In this document: positions 10,092-19,455 of the stretch, piece by piece
How the letters are laid out: the number at the start of each line of letters is the position of its first letter
Numbering within the stretch: the stretch's first letter is position 1
Assembly: GCF_009659535.1 (NCBI RefSeq)
Contig: NZ_VJZZ01000001.1
Span: 808,590-872,589, forward strand
Direction of reading: 5' to 3'
Source: Aggregicoccus sp. 17bor-14
GTDB lineage: Bacteria > Myxococcota > Myxococcia > Myxococcales > Myxococcaceae
Length of the DNA stretch: 64,000 bases
The notes under the pieces: model-generated
Seen by the model: only the letters and a program-made list of their open reading frames with translations
The model's database searches: none
What the model was told of the DNA's origin: nothing
Position numbers and translations under genes: made by a program

Positions 10092-11804
10092 CTAGCGCGA
10101 GGGGGTCGCGCCGGGCGCCTGCGGGGCCGCCTTCAGGGCCTCGAGCGCCTTCTTGCGCGGGGCCTCGAACTCGTCGCCGGGCTTCCAGGTGGGCATCTGC
10201 GGCTGGCGGGCGAGGTGGGCGCCGAGCAGGAAGGCGAGCTGCATGTCCTCCACCGCGCCGGAGAGATCCCAGTCCGGGCGCAGCTCGTCGGAGGGCTGGT
10301 GGTAGTGCTCCTCCTCCCACGCCTCGCGCTGCTGCTTGCCCCACCCCTCCGGGCGGCCGCGGAAGCTCTGCCCGCTGCTGAAGTAGGCGGCCGGCACGCC
10401 CAGCTTCGCGAAGCTGAACTGGTCCGAGCGGTAGAAGAAGCCGCGGTCGGGCATCTGGTCCGGCTTCACCGTGCGGCCCTGCAGGCGGGCGAGCGCGACG
10501 AGCGGCCCGTCCAGGGTGCTCTTGCCCAGGCCGATGGCGGTCACGTCCGTGGTGCGGCCCCAGATGTTGGCGCCGTCCAGGTTGATGTTCGCCGCGACGC
10601 GCCCGCTGGGCATGGGCAGGTGCTCGGCGAGGTACTGGCTGCCCAGCAGGCCCTGCTCCTCGCCGGCCACCGCGGCGAAGACGATGGTGCGCGGCGGCGC
10701 CTTGGGCAGGGCGCGGAAGGCGCGCGCGACCGCGAGCATCTCGGCCACGCCCGAGGCGTTGTCCACCGCGCCGTTGTAGATGGCGTCCTCGCCCGGCTTC
10801 GCGTCCGCGTTCACCCCGAGGTGATCGTGGTGCGCGGTGTAGAGCACCACCTCCTCGCGCAAGCGGGGGTCACTGCCCGGCAGGCGCGCGAGCACGTTGG
10901 CCGTGGGGCGGCGCGAGACGGTGTTGGTGAAGGCGGTGGACACGCTCACGCCCAGCGGCACCGGGCGGAAGTCGCGCCGCTGCGCCGCGGTGCGCAGCGC
11001 GTCCAGGTCCTTGCCGCCGAGCGAGACGAGCTTGCGCGTGGCCTCCTCGGTGGTCCACGCCTTCACCGCGAGCCGGGGCCCCTGCCCCGCCGGCAGGTCG
11101 AACTGCTCGCCCGTCCACGAGCTCTGCACCACCTTCCACGGGTAGCCCGCGCTCGGGGTGGTGTGGATGATGATCGCGCCCGCGGCGCCCGCCTTCGCGG
11201 CCTGCTCGTACTTGTAGTCCCAGCGCCCGTACCAGAGGCGGGTCTTGCCGGCGAAGAGCGCGGGGTCGTCCTCGGGGTCGCTGTTCATGATGAGCAGCGT
11301 CTTGCCCTTGAGGTCTGCGCCCTTGAAGTCGTCCCAGCCGTACTCGGGCGCCACGATGCCGTAGCCCACGAAGACGAGCTCGGAGTCGGCGAGCTCGGAG
11401 CGCGCCTTCTGCTCGCCGGCCACCGCGATGAAGTCGTCGTGGAAGCGCAGCTCGGTGCGCTTGCTCCCCGCGCGCGCCTCCAGCGTCTGCGGGTGGCCGT
11501 TCACCCCCACCAGGTCGAAGGGCTGCAGGTAGCCGTCGATGCCAGGCCCGGGCACGGGCTCGAGCCCCAGCGCCTCGAGCTGCGCGGCGATGTAGCTCTG
11601 GGCGAGCTTGTCGCCGCGGGTGGCGGGCCCGCGCCCCTCGAGCAGGTCCGAGGAGAGGAAGCGCACGTGGGCGCGCAGCGCGCTCGCATCGAGCGTCTTC
11701 GCGGCGCTGCGCTCGGCCGGCGTGACGAGCGGCTCGGCGGCGAGGGCGGTGGCGGTGACGGCGGGGGTGACGAAGAGGCAGGCGGCGACAGCGAGCGAGC
11801 GCAT
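10092..11804 (-). CDS. Secreted M28 family zinc aminopeptidase
   Basis: About 570 residues. MRSLAVAACLFVTPAVTATALAAEP is a signal peptide; the ATG at 11804 has GAGAGG about 9 nt upstream, while an ATG at 11819 would add five residues. Residues ~120-270 look like the protease-associated (PA) insertion (LVFVGYGIVAPEYGWDDFKGADLKGKTLL). The M28 metal site is visible: TAHHDHLG (His and Asp ligands), GAVDNASGVAEML (bridging Asp), and VAGEEQGLLGSQYL (catalytic Glu pair). These enzymes release N-terminal residues from peptides. It is separated from cysS by ~40 bp on the same strand. A role in predation or nutrient digestion fits a myxobacterium but is not shown. Confidence 0.88.
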   Translation of the reverse strand: MRSLAVAACLFVTPAVTATALAAEPLVTPAERSAAKTLDASALRAHVRFLSSDLLEGRGPATRGDKLAQSYIAAQLEALGLEPVPGPGIDGYLQPFDLVGVNGHPQTLEARAGSKRTELRFHDDFIAVAGEQKARSELADSELVFVGYGIVAPEYGWDDFKGADLKGKTLLIMNSDPEDDPALFAGKTRLWYGRWDYKYEQAAKAGAAGAIIIHTTPSAGYPWKVVQSSWTGEQFDLPAGQGPRLAVKAWTTEEATRKLVSLGGKDLDALRTAAQRRDFRPVPLGVSVSTAFTNTVSRRPTANVLARLPGSDPRLREEVVLYTAHHDHLGVNADAKPGEDAIYNGAVDNASGVAEMLAVARAFRALPKAPPRTIVFAAVAGEEQGLLGSQYLAEHLPMPSGRVAANINLDGANIWGRTTDVTAIGLGKSTLDGPLVALARLQGRTVKPDQMPDRGFFYRSDQFSFAKLGVPAAYFSSGQSFRGRPEGWGKQQREAWEEEHYHQPSDELRPDWDLSGAVEDMQLAFLLGAHLARQPQMPTWKPGDEFEAPRKKALEALKAAPQAPGATPSR

Positions 11805-11843
11805 CGGGGACCCTCTCATGGTCCCCGAAGCGTTAGCACGAAC

Positions 11844-13307
11844 TCAGGCTGGAGCCACCTTCCACGTGGTGCCGGCGGGCGTGTCCATGATCTCCACGCC
11901 CAGCGCCTTGAGCGCCCCGCGCACGCGGTCCGCCTCGGCGAAGTCCTTGCCCGCGCGCGCCGCCCCGCGCGCCGCGATGAGCCGCTCGACCTCGGCCACG
12001 TCGATGCCACGCTCGCGCACGGCGCGCTCGCGGCGGCGCAGCAGCCACTCGGCCGGCGCGTCTCCGAACAGCCCCAGGACGCCGCCGATGCGCCCCACGT
12101 CCGCGCGCAGCGCCTGCAGCGTGCGGCCCACCAGCGCCTTGTCCTTCACCGGCGGGCGGTCGCACAGCTCGTTCATCAGGTTGAAGAGCCCCGAGAGCGA
12201 GGCGAGCGCGCCCGCGGTGTTGAAGTCGTCGTCCATGGCGGCCTCGAACTCGGCGAGGAAGCGCCCCGGCTCGCCGTGCAGCGCGCCCTTCCCGAAGTCC
12301 TTGCCCCCCACCCGCTCGTCCACCTTGCGCAGGGTCTCGTAGAAGTACTCCATGCGCGTCTCTGCATCCGCGAGGCTCTTGTCCGCGAAGCTGAGCGGGC
12401 TGCGGTAGTGCGTGGAGACGAAGAAGGAGCGCAGGGCCTCGGCGTCCACGCGGTCGAGCGCGTCGCGCAGGTGCACCACGTTGCCCAGGCTCTTGGACAT
12501 CTTGGCCCCCTCGAGGTCGAGGAAGCCGCAGTGCATCCAGTAGCGCGCGAAGCGCTTGCCGCTCGCGGCCTCGCTCTGGGCGATCTCGTTCTCGTGGTGC
12601 GGGAAGATGAGGTCCAGCCCGCCGCCGTGGATGTCGAAGCTCTCGGAGAGGTACTTCTCGCTCATCGCCGAGCACTCGATGTGCCAGCCGGGACGCCCGC
12701 GGCCCCAGGGGCTCTCCCACGAGACCTCGCCGGGCTTCGCCGCCTTCCAGAGCGCGAAGTCGAGCGGCTCGCGCTTCTGCTCGCCCGGGTCCACGCGGGC
12801 GCCCGCGCGCAGGTCGTCCACGTTGCGCTTGGAGAGCTTCGCGTAGGCGGGATAGCGGCTGACGGAGAAGTACACGTCCCCCTGCGACTCGTACGCCACG
12901 CCCTTGTCCACCAGCACCGAGATGATGCGGACGATCTCCGGCAGGTGGTCGCTCACCTTGGGGGCCACGTCCGGTTCCAGCAGCTTGAGCCTGCGCGCGT
13001 CCTCCACGAAGGCCTGGATGAAGCGGGCGGAGACCGCCACGGCCTCCTCGCCCGACTCCATCGCCGTCTTGATGATGCGGTCGTCCACGTCCGTGCAGTT
13101 GCGCACGTAGTTCACCCGGAGCCCGCGGTAGCGCAGGTAGCGCACCACCACGTCGAAGAGCGTGAAGGTGCGCGCGTTGCCGATGTGGATGTAGCTGTAG
13201 ACCGTCGGCCCGCACACGTAGATGCCGACGGCGCCGGGCTCGAGCGTCTCGAGCGGTTCCTTCTGCATCGTCATCGTGTTGAAGAGCTTGATCGACGTCG
13301 CGGCCAC
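11844..13307 (-). CDS. cysS: Cysteinyl-tRNA synthetase
   Basis: 487 residues from a GTG at 13307, chosen because a GGGAGG ribosome site precedes it by 8 nt and the family's N-terminus ([13 protein letters not shown]) starts right after. Charges tRNA-Cys. Visible: [17 protein letters not shown] with the zinc-ligand Cys and HIGH-like [18 protein letters not shown] and [13 protein letters not shown] (further zinc ligands), the AKMSKSLGN signature, and a DALR-like helical C-terminus ([18 protein letters not shown]). Length is normal for the family. It faces the FHA gene across about 110 bp that must contain both promoters. Confidence 0.96.
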   Translation of the reverse strand: MAATSIKLFNTMTMQKEPLETLEPGAVGIYVCGPTVYSYIHIGNARTFTLFDVVVRYLRYRGLRVNYVRNCTDVDDRIIKTAMESGEEAVAVSARFIQAFVEDARRLKLLEPDVAPKVSDHLPEIVRIISVLVDKGVAYESQGDVYFSVSRYPAYAKLSKRNVDDLRAGARVDPGEQKREPLDFALWKAAKPGEVSWESPWGRGRPGWHIECSAMSEKYLSESFDIHGGGLDLIFPHHENEIAQSEAASGKRFARYWMHCGFLDLEGAKMSKSLGNVVHLRDALDRVDAEALRSFFVSTHYRSPLSFADKSLADAETRMEYFYETLRKVDERVGGKDFGKGALHGEPGRFLAEFEAAMDDDFNTAGALASLSGLFNLMNELCDRPPVKDKALVGRTLQALRADVGRIGGVLGLFGDAPAEWLLRRRERAVRERGIDVAEVERLIAARGAARAGKDFAEADRVRGALKALGVEIMDTPAGTTWKVAPA

Positions 13308-13417
13308 GGCGGGGACCTCCCGGGAGTGCGGGGATGGCGGGGTGAGGGGGGCACTGTAGCGCACCGCCGCGCCGCGGCATGGATTGTCCGGGGCCTTCTG
13401 GGGAAGAATGCGCGCCC

Positions 13418-14536
13418 ATGGCCCCTCCGGACCCGAAGCGCCCGCCGCACCCCGCTTCGCCCGAGGACTCCCAGCCGCTGGAGCTCGGGGACGCCGAGCT
13501 CCCGGACGCCGAGCTCCCCTTCGAGGCCGGCGAGGTGGCGCCGCTGCAGGCAGATGACCCCCGGCCCCAGCGCGTCCCCCAGTTCCCGGCAGGCAAGCGC
13601 TCCCGGGGGCGGCGCAGCGGGCGCAAGGACCGCGAGCTCGCGGCGCGCTACGAGGCCTCCCGCGTCCCCGGCACGGACGAGGCCGGGCTGCCGCAGCGCT
13701 TCCTCTACGTGGAGCGCGGCCCCGGCGCAGGCCAGCTCCTGCCGGTGGAGCCGGGCTCGCTCGTCATCGGGCGCTCCTCCGCCGCGCACCTGCGCCTCTC
13801 GCACCCCTCCATCAGCCGCCGCCACGCCGAGCTCACCCGCCACGGCGAGCGCTTCGCGCTGCGCGACCTGCGCAGCCAGAACGGCACCTTCGTCAACCGC
13901 GCCCGCGTGCGCGGCGAGGTGGAGATCTTCTGCGGGGACGAGCTGCGCCTGGGCAGCGCGGTGCTCCGGCTGCGCGGCGCGGGCGCTCCACGCCGCCCCG
14001 CCGGCCAGCCCGCGGCGCCCCGCGCCTCCTCTCCGCGCCGCACCCTGCTCGGGACGGCCTCCGCCGCGCTGCTGCTCTCCCTGCTCGTGGGCGCGGGGCT
14101 TCAGCTCTGGCGCCCGCCGCGCCGCGTGCCCTCCGCGGGCGCCGAGGCCGCCGTGCTCGCCCGCTACCAGGCGGGAGACCTGGACGCGGCGCTCGCGCTC
14201 GCGCGCGACGAGGGGCTCGAGGCGCTCACGCCCCCGCTCGCCGCGCTGCGCGCCGACTGGCTCGGCGCCGAGCGGGCGCTGCGCGAGGGCGCTCCGGAGG
14301 CGGCCGTCGCCGGGCTGCGCAGCGCGCTGGTGCACGACGCGGCGCTCGCGCACGGCGTGGGGCCGCTCGCACGCGAGCTGCGCGGGCGGCTCTCGCGGGC
14401 ACTCGGAGCGCAGGGCGCGCGCGCCCTGCAGCGCCGGGAGTGGACGGCGGCGCGCGAGGCGCTGGGCGAGGCGCTGCGCCTGGACCCGGACAACCGCGAG
14501 GCGCGCGAGGCGCTCGAGGGGCTGCCCCGCCCCTGA
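13418..14536 (+). CDS. FHA-domain membrane protein with TPR-like C-terminus
   Basis: 372 residues. The N-terminal ~90 residues are Pro/Asp/Glu-rich and then basic (KRSRGRRSGRKDRE). A canonical FHA domain spans ~95-187 with VIGRSSAAHLRLSHPSISRRHAEL and SQNGTFVNRARV, carrying the phosphothreonine-contact Arg, Ser, His and Asn residues. One transmembrane helix (LLGTASAALLLSLLVGAGLQLW, ~209-231) follows, then ~140 residues of Ala-rich helices that look like TPR repeats (AREALGEALRLDPDNREAREAL). FHA modules bind phosphothreonine peptides, usually made by Ser/Thr kinases, which myxobacteria have in large number. The N-terminus would be cytoplasmic. No kinase gene is adjacent. Confidence 0.8.
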   Translation: MAPPDPKRPPHPASPEDSQPLELGDAELPDAELPFEAGEVAPLQADDPRPQRVPQFPAGKRSRGRRSGRKDRELAARYEASRVPGTDEAGLPQRFLYVERGPGAGQLLPVEPGSLVIGRSSAAHLRLSHPSISRRHAELTRHGERFALRDLRSQNGTFVNRARVRGEVEIFCGDELRLGSAVLRLRGAGAPRRPAGQPAAPRASSPRRTLLGTASAALLLSLLVGAGLQLWRPPRRVPSAGAEAAVLARYQAGDLDAALALARDEGLEALTPPLAALRADWLGAERALREGAPEAAVAGLRSALVHDAALAHGVGPLARELRGRLSRALGAQGARALQRREWTAAREALGEALRLDPDNREAREALEGLPRP

Positions 14537-14545
14537 AACGACCGC

Positions 14546-14581
14546 GCCCCGCGGCGCCCCGGAGACGGGGAGCGGCGGGGC
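14546..14581. terminator. GC-rich hairpin between convergent genes
   Basis: Arms 14546-14561 and 14566-14581 pair over 16 positions with two mismatches around a GAGA loop. It sits between the FHA gene stop and the cdnL stop, as expected for a bidirectional terminator. There is no T-run, so intrinsic activity is uncertain. Confidence 0.5.
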
Positions 14582-14605
14582 ACGGGGTACGGCAGGGAGC
14601 GCGGC

Positions 14606-15103
14606 CTAGGCGGCGATGTTGAAGATGCGCTTCAGGTCCGCCTCGATCTCGTCCTCGGTGCACTCCTTGGCGAGCGAGAGCTCCTTGATGAGCAGCGAGC
14701 GGGCGGTGTCGAGCATCTTGCGCTCGCCGAAGGACAGGTCCTTGTCGCCCTTGAGGAGGTAGAGGTCGCGCAGCACCTCGGCGATCTCGAAGACGGAGCC
14801 CGTCTTGATCTTCTCCATGTACTCGCGGTAGCGGCGGTTCCAGGTGGTGGAGTCCACCGAGATGTCCTTCTCCTTGAGGATGGAGTAGACCTGCTTCACG
14901 TCCTCCTCGGAGATGATCTCGCGCAGGCCCACCGAGCCCACCTTGTTGATCGGGATCATGATCCGCATCCCGTTCTCGAGGATCCGCAGGACGTAGAAGG
15001 ACTGGCGCTGACCGGCCACCTCGGTGTGCTCGATGCCCATCACCTCGCCAACGCCCTGGCCGGGGTACACGGCCTTGTCGCCCGTCTTAAAGCTGGTCTG
15101 CAC
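14606..15103 (-). CDS. cdnL: CdnL, CarD/CdnL-family RNA polymerase-binding regulator
   Basis: 165 residues from a GTG at 15103, with AGGAGG 8 nt upstream; this matches the ~164 residues known for Myxococcus CdnL, so longer in-frame starts are rejected. The N-terminal Tudor-like module (FKTGDKAVYPGQGVGEVMGIE, residues ~3-60) is the part that in this family contacts the RNA polymerase beta subunit. The helical C-terminal domain (STTWNRRYREYMEKIKTGSVFEIAEVLRDL) contains the conserved Trp that stabilises the upstream edge of the open complex bubble. CdnL supports transcription from sigma-A promoters such as rRNA and is essential in M. xanthus. It is divergent from comEC. Confidence 0.93.
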   Translation of the reverse strand: MQTSFKTGDKAVYPGQGVGEVMGIEHTEVAGQRQSFYVLRILENGMRIMIPINKVGSVGLREIISEEDVKQVYSILKEKDISVDSTTWNRRYREYMEKIKTGSVFEIAEVLRDLYLLKGDKDLSFGERKMLDTARSLLIKELSLAKECTEDEIEADLKRIFNIAA

Positions 15104-15155
15104 TCGTACAGCCTCCTTGCATGGCTCACACGCCGGCCACTGCGAAAGCCGTCCA

Positions 15156-15184
15156 CTCTTACCACAATCCGCGCCTCCGAGCAA
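15156..15184 (-). promoter_or_regulatory. Candidate cdnL promoter
   Basis: On the minus strand TTGCTC (15179-15184), a 17-base spacer, then TAAGAG (15156-15161). It lies about 52 bases before the GTG start of cdnL, a plausible leader length. Judged by eye against the sigma-70 pattern. Confidence 0.45.
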
Positions 15185-15194
15185 CGCGAGGTGC

Positions 15195-15224
15195 TTGACC
15201 CTTCAGAAGGCGCCCAAGTACGGT
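15195..15224 (+). promoter_or_regulatory. Candidate comEC promoter
   Basis: TTGACC (15195-15200), an 18-base spacer, then TACGGT (15219-15224), 53 bases before the comEC start. The -35 element is close to the sigma-70 consensus and stands out in GC-rich sequence. Its -35 region lies only 10 bp from the cdnL -35 candidate, so the two divergent promoters would be back to back. Confidence 0.45.
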
Positions 15225-15277
15225 GTTGGTTTTCCTGCGGTACGGCGGTTGGGGCGGGTCGGGGTTGGGGGTGAGGG

Positions 15278-17746
15278 GTGGAACGGCTGTCGTGGCGCGA
15301 CCTTGGCGCGCGTCCTCTGGTCTTCCCGGCGCTCGCCCTCGGGCTGGGCGCCGCGTTCCCGGACCCAACGAGCCCCTCTCGCGCTGAATTCCTCGCGCTC
15401 GGAGCGGCGCTCGCCGTCCTGTCCTGGACACTGGGCAGGCGGGCAGGCGCCCACCTGGCCGTGCTCCTCGGCTGCCTCTTCGCGGGGGCGGGGCTCGCGC
15501 GCCGCGAGGCGCGGGTGGAGCTGCCGCCGGGCGTGGGCGCCGGACCGGTGAGGCTGGAGGGCGAGGTGGAGCGGGTCGAGCCCTTCGGAGATGCGACCGG
15601 GGCCACGACGCGCCTGCTGCTGAGGGTGGCGCGCGTGGACGGAGCGCCCGCGCGGCTGCGGGTGGGGCTCACCCTGCGCGGGGCAGCGCCGGCGCTCGAG
15701 CCCGGGCAGCGGGTGCAGGTGCCCGCGCGGCTGCGGCCGGAGGAGCCGGTGGCGAACCCCGGCCAGCCGGACCCGGGCGCCGCGCGGCGCCGGCGCGCCC
15801 AGCGCTACACGGCGAGCGCGCCGGCCGGGGCGCTGCTGGTGCTCTCCCCTGCCCCGCCCTGGCGGCGCTGGGTGAGCCGCGAGCGGGCGCTGCTGGGCGA
15901 GCGGGTGCGGGCGCTCGCCCCCACGCCGGAGTCCGCGGCCCTCTTCCTCACGCTCGCGGCCGGGGAGCGCGCCGCGCTGGACGACGGGCTGGAGGAGGCC
16001 TTCAGCCGCAGCGGGCTCGCGCACGTGCTGAGCGTGAGCGGGCTGCACGTGGCGGCGCTCGCGCTGATGACGCTCGCGCTCTTGCGCCGCGGGCTCGTGC
16101 GCGCGCTGCCGCGGCTGGGCCCCGCGCGCTCGCGCCGCCTGGATGCGCGCCGGCTCGCGGCGCCCGCGGCCGTGCCCTTCGTCTGGGCCTACGTGCTCTT
16201 CACCGGCAGCCAGCCTCCCGCCATCCGCTCCGCCGTCATGGCCACGGTGGTGCTGCTGGGCCTGAGCCTGTGGCGGCGCGCGGACGGGCTCAACTGCCTC
16301 GCGGCCGCCGGCGCGCTGATGGTGGCGTGGGAGCCCGCGGCGGTGGCGGACCTCTCCCTGCAGCTCTCCTTCCTGGCCGTCTTCAGCCTCCTGCTGCTGG
16401 GCCCCGCGCTGCAGCTCGCCCTGCCCGAGGTGACGCCCGCGCCCGAGACGGCGAGCGCATGGCGGCGGGGGCTCTCGCGGGTGCGTGCGAGCGTGCAGGA
16501 GACGCTGTGCGCGAGCGCCGCGGTGGTGCTCGCGAGCCTCCCCCTGGTGGCAGCCACCTTCGGGCGGGTGAGCGTGGCGGGGCTGGTGTCCAACATCGTC
16601 TGCATGCCGCTGTGTGGGCTGCTCACGGGGCTCGCCGCGGGAGGCGCGGCGCTCTCGGTGGCCGCGGCGCCGCTCGCCACGCCCGTGCTGTGGGCAGGGG
16701 CGTGGGCCTCGCAGCTGCTCATCGTGCTCACGCGGGCCTTCGCCGCGGCGCCCTTCGCCACCCTGCCCCTGCACGCGTTCGGGGCGCTGCCCGCCGCGCT
16801 CTATGGCGCGGGGCTGCTCGCGTGGGCGCTGGGCGAGGGGCGCGCGCGCAGGCTCGGGTGGCTCGCGCCAGTGGGGCTGCTCGCTGCGCTCTTCCTGCCA
16901 GCGCTCGCGCCCCAGCCCGGCCTGCGCATCACCTTCCTCTCGGTGGGCCAGGGCGACGCCATCGTGCTCACCTCGGGCGGCGAGAGCGCGGTGGTGGACG
17001 CGGGCGGGGTGCCGGGCGGCGCGGACACCGGGGAGCGCTACGTGCTGCCCTTCCTCGCGGCGAGCGGGGTGCGAAGGCTCGCGCTCGCGGTGCTCTCGCA
17101 CCCGCACCCGGACCACGCGCTGGGCCTGCGCTCGGTGCTCGCGAAGGTGCCCACCGCGCGGCTGTGGCTCTCGGCGGACACGACGGACGGGCCACTCTCG
17201 CGCGCGGTCATCGCCGCAGCGGGGCCGGGCGCGCAGGTGGAGGAGATCGAGGTGGGCCACCCGCCCTTCCCGCTCGGCGAGGCCACGCTGGAGGTGCTGG
17301 GGCCGCCGCGAGACCGGGTGCTCCTGGAGGGGGCGAACGATCGCAGCATCGTGCTGCGGGTGCGCCACGGCGCGGTGAGCGTGCTGCTCGCCGGGGACGT
17401 CGAGGCCGAGGGCGAGGCGGCGCTGCTGCCCTCGCTCGGCCCTGTGACGGTGCTCAAGGCGCCCCACCACGGCTCACGTACCTCCTCGAGCCCCGCGCTG
17501 CTCGAGCGCCTGCGGCCGCGCTACGTCGTGTTCTGCGTGGGGCGGGACAACCGCTTCGGCTTCCCCCACCCCGAGGTGGAGGCGCGCTACCGCCAGATGG
17601 GCACGGAGTGTCTGCGCACGGACATCGACGGGGCGGTGACCCTGGAGAGTGACGGCCGGGACGTACGCCTGGTCCCCTACCTGCCGCGCAGTGCCGGGCG
17701 TGACCTTCCGGCGCTTGCGGCGGCGGGGGGCCATCCCCAGCCTTGA
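15278..17746 (+). CDS. comEC: ComEC/Rec2 DNA-uptake channel protein
   Basis: 822 residues from a GTG at 15278 preceded by GAGGGG. ComEC forms the inner-membrane channel for single-stranded DNA during natural transformation. Visible: several N-terminal transmembrane helices, an OB-like periplasmic part (VRLEGEVERVEPFG), the ComEC core (SGLAHVLSVSGLHVAALALMTLAL), then a C-terminal metallo-beta-lactamase domain with LSVGQGDAIVL, LSHPHPDHALGLRSVL (the HxHxDH-like metal motif reads HPHPDH) and LKAPHHGSRTSS. All three parts are present at normal length. Other competence genes are not in this window. The gene is divergent from cdnL. Confidence 0.93.
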   Translation: MERLSWRDLGARPLVFPALALGLGAAFPDPTSPSRAEFLALGAALAVLSWTLGRRAGAHLAVLLGCLFAGAGLARREARVELPPGVGAGPVRLEGEVERVEPFGDATGATTRLLLRVARVDGAPARLRVGLTLRGAAPALEPGQRVQVPARLRPEEPVANPGQPDPGAARRRRAQRYTASAPAGALLVLSPAPPWRRWVSRERALLGERVRALAPTPESAALFLTLAAGERAALDDGLEEAFSRSGLAHVLSVSGLHVAALALMTLALLRRGLVRALPRLGPARSRRLDARRLAAPAAVPFVWAYVLFTGSQPPAIRSAVMATVVLLGLSLWRRADGLNCLAAAGALMVAWEPAAVADLSLQLSFLAVFSLLLLGPALQLALPEVTPAPETASAWRRGLSRVRASVQETLCASAAVVLASLPLVAATFGRVSVAGLVSNIVCMPLCGLLTGLAAGGAALSVAAAPLATPVLWAGAWASQLLIVLTRAFAAAPFATLPLHAFGALPAALYGAGLLAWALGEGRARRLGWLAPVGLLAALFLPALAPQPGLRITFLSVGQGDAIVLTSGGESAVVDAGGVPGGADTGERYVLPFLAASGVRRLALAVLSHPHPDHALGLRSVLAKVPTARLWLSADTTDGPLSRAVIAAAGPGAQVEEIEVGHPPFPLGEATLEVLGPPRDRVLLEGANDRSIVLRVRHGAVSVLLAGDVEAEGEAALLPSLGPVTVLKAPHHGSRTSSSPALLERLRPRYVVFCVGRDNRFGFPHPEVEARYRQMGTECLRTDIDGAVTLESDGRDVRLVPYLPRSAGRDLPALAAAGGHPQP

Positions 17747-17750
17747 GCCG

Positions 17751-18011
17751 ATGATCTCGGACGACCTCGACCTCCAGCAGCTGGTGAGCGACCTGCGCAC
17801 GTCCCTCGGCCCCGGCGAGCCCGTGGGCTACCTGCGCGGCAAGTCACTGATGCGCGACATCCTCGTGCACCGGCGCAACTTCTCCGAGCTCGAGGCCGAG
17901 GAGCTCGTGGACACGCTCGAGCTGCGCGGCTTCCTGCGCTTCCTCGGCGACCCCACCGAGCGCTCCGTCGCGGACTCCCACTGGGAGTTCCACGACGGGC
18001 TCGGCGGCTAG
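17751..18011 (+). CDS. Small acidic protein of unknown function
   Basis: 86 residues, ATG at 17751, only 4 bases after the comEC stop, so likely translated from the comEC transcript. It is soluble, acidic, and helical: ISDDLDLQQLVSDLRTSL, then GEPVGYLRGKSLMRDILVHRRNFSELEAEELVDTLELRGFLRF. No cysteine pairs, signal peptide or known motif. The charged LxRxLV pattern suggests a partner-binding helix bundle. I do not recognise it. No strong ribosome site is visible, which fits translational coupling to comEC. Confidence 0.6.
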   Translation: MISDDLDLQQLVSDLRTSLGPGEPVGYLRGKSLMRDILVHRRNFSELEAEELVDTLELRGFLRFLGDPTERSVADSHWEFHDGLGG

Positions 18012-18047
18012 GGCCCGCCGGCTCGCAACCCGGCGGCGCGCGGGCCC
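18011..18047. terminator. Hairpin between convergent genes
   Basis: The core stem CGCCGG (18016-18021) pairs with CCGGCG (18030-18035) around an 8-base loop, with GGGCC/GGCCC able to extend it through a bulge. It occupies the short gap between the small acidic protein and the lipoprotein gene that runs toward it. Confidence 0.4.
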
Positions 18048-18053
18048 AGCGCC

Positions 18054-19253
18054 CTACTCGAACACGAGCCAGGCGAAGCGCGGCAGCGCGTGGAAGTCCC
18101 CCACGAAGAGCGGCGAGAGCGCCTGCCCCTGCTGCGTGCGGCGGTCCGGCTGGTCCAGCCGGTAGAGGTTGAAGCGCCAGCGGTCGCCCGCGCGCGGCGG
18201 CAGGTGCGGCACCTCGGCGAGCCGCGCGAGCGGGATCTGCAGCTCCACCGTCCAGCCCTCGTCGCGGTCGCTGGGGTCGTCCAGCGTGCCGCGCACCTTC
18301 ACCGCGGCGCGCATCCCCGAGTCCCACGAGAGGTCCATGCCCTGGCGGCGCGCGGGGAAGTACGCGTCGAAGATGACGCCGTGCGGGGAGACCTCGAGCT
18401 CGTTGTAGGTGCGCCCGTCGGCGTTCGCGTCGAGGAAGATCTCCACCACCTCCTGCTCGTAGATGGGCTCGTCGCGCTTGCGGAAGGTGCCCCACACGTC
18501 CGGGTCCTCCACGTCGAAGGTCACGTAGAGGTTCTGGTCGTCGTAGAGCAGCCGCGCCTGCGTGCGCAGCGGCGCGGGCCGCCCGTCGAAGCTGCCGCGC
18601 AGGGTGACCTGGGGCGCGGCGGCCCACGCGGGCTCGTCCGCGACGCCGTCGATGCGCGGCGGCTTGCGGGTGCGCGGCACGTGGTACTCGGGCAGCGGCG
18701 GCGCCGCGCCCCCCAGCGTGGGGCCGCGCATGCGGTCCGCGCCCGCCGAGGCGCGCGGGTCGTCCACCGGCAGCCGCGCGGACTCCTGCCAGAAGCCCAG
18801 CACCACGAGCGCCGGCGCCGAGGGCATGGGCACGCGGTGCACGTCCTCCATCACCTTGCCCACCGGCCATGCGCCGAGCGGCGCGGCGCCGTCCTGGAAG
18901 TCGTGGTCCGCGTTGAGCACCATCTGACCCGTGGCGGCGTCCAGCACGTGCACGAAGAAGCGCCAGCCCGCGGGCGGCGGCGTGCGCGCGACGAAGTAGT
19001 GGGCGAGCCGCACCTCCTCGCCGGGCCGCGCGTCCGCGGGCGTCACGCGCGAGCCGAGGTACTGCACCGCGCCGCCGCCGAAGGTGGCCCCGCTGCGGAA
19101 GGTGAGATCCGGGGGCGCCGCGTCCAGCACGCGCGGCGCGAGCGCGGGCGGCAGGCGCGCGGAGCGCACGGGCGGGCCGGCCTGCTCGTCGCGGCAGCCA
19201 GGGGTGGCGAGGGCGAGCAGCAGCAGCACGGGGACGGGAGCGAGGGCGCGCAT
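18054..19253 (-). CDS. Lipoprotein with CBM9-like domain
   Basis: 399 residues. The N-terminus MRALAPVPVLLLLALATPGCRDEQ has a lipobox-like ATPGC, so the mature protein is probably lipid-anchored. Residues ~45-190 are a beta-rich domain (VRLAHYFVARTPPPAGWRFFVHVLD). From ~205 a CBM9-like fold is visible: PPRIDGVADEPAWAAAP, ARLLYDDQNLYVTFDVEDPDVWG, EQEVVEIFLDANADG and the late GWTVELQIPLARL, then RWRFNLYRLD. CBM9 modules bind reducing ends of polysaccharides, and related domains occur in exported myxobacterial lipoproteins. A specific ligand cannot be stated. It is oriented away from the FHA gene across ~200 bp. Confidence 0.78.
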   Translation of the reverse strand: MRALAPVPVLLLLALATPGCRDEQAGPPVRSARLPPALAPRVLDAAPPDLTFRSGATFGGGAVQYLGSRVTPADARPGEEVRLAHYFVARTPPPAGWRFFVHVLDAATGQMVLNADHDFQDGAAPLGAWPVGKVMEDVHRVPMPSAPALVVLGFWQESARLPVDDPRASAGADRMRGPTLGGAAPPLPEYHVPRTRKPPRIDGVADEPAWAAAPQVTLRGSFDGRPAPLRTQARLLYDDQNLYVTFDVEDPDVWGTFRKRDEPIYEQEVVEIFLDANADGRTYNELEVSPHGVIFDAYFPARRQGMDLSWDSGMRAAVKVRGTLDDPSDRDEGWTVELQIPLARLAEVPHLPPRAGDRWRFNLYRLDQPDRRTQQGQALSPLFVGDFHALPRFAWLVFE

Positions 19254-19455
19254 CGGAGGGCCGCATCCTAGGGCCCGCGCGCGCGCCGTGTCCCACGTCC
19301 TGATGCGGAGCGGGACGTGCGGCCACGGGCGCAGGCGCCTGGACGGCCCCCGGAGGGCGTCCGGAGGGCGAGACCACGCGCCACGCGGCGGGACGGCGCG
19401 GCGCACTTCTGCCCGGGGCGCCCGCTGGCACCCACGTTGCTCAGTCCTCGTCCCC

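Noticed and set aside
13308..13364. A longer cysS start at an earlier in-frame GTG
   Set aside because: The extra 19 residues do not resemble the family N-terminus and the GTG at 13307 has a clear ribosome site.
15104..15184. A longer cdnL start adding 27 residues
   Set aside because: Known CdnL proteins are about 164 residues and the AGGAGG site fits the GTG at 15103; the extension also covers the likely promoter.
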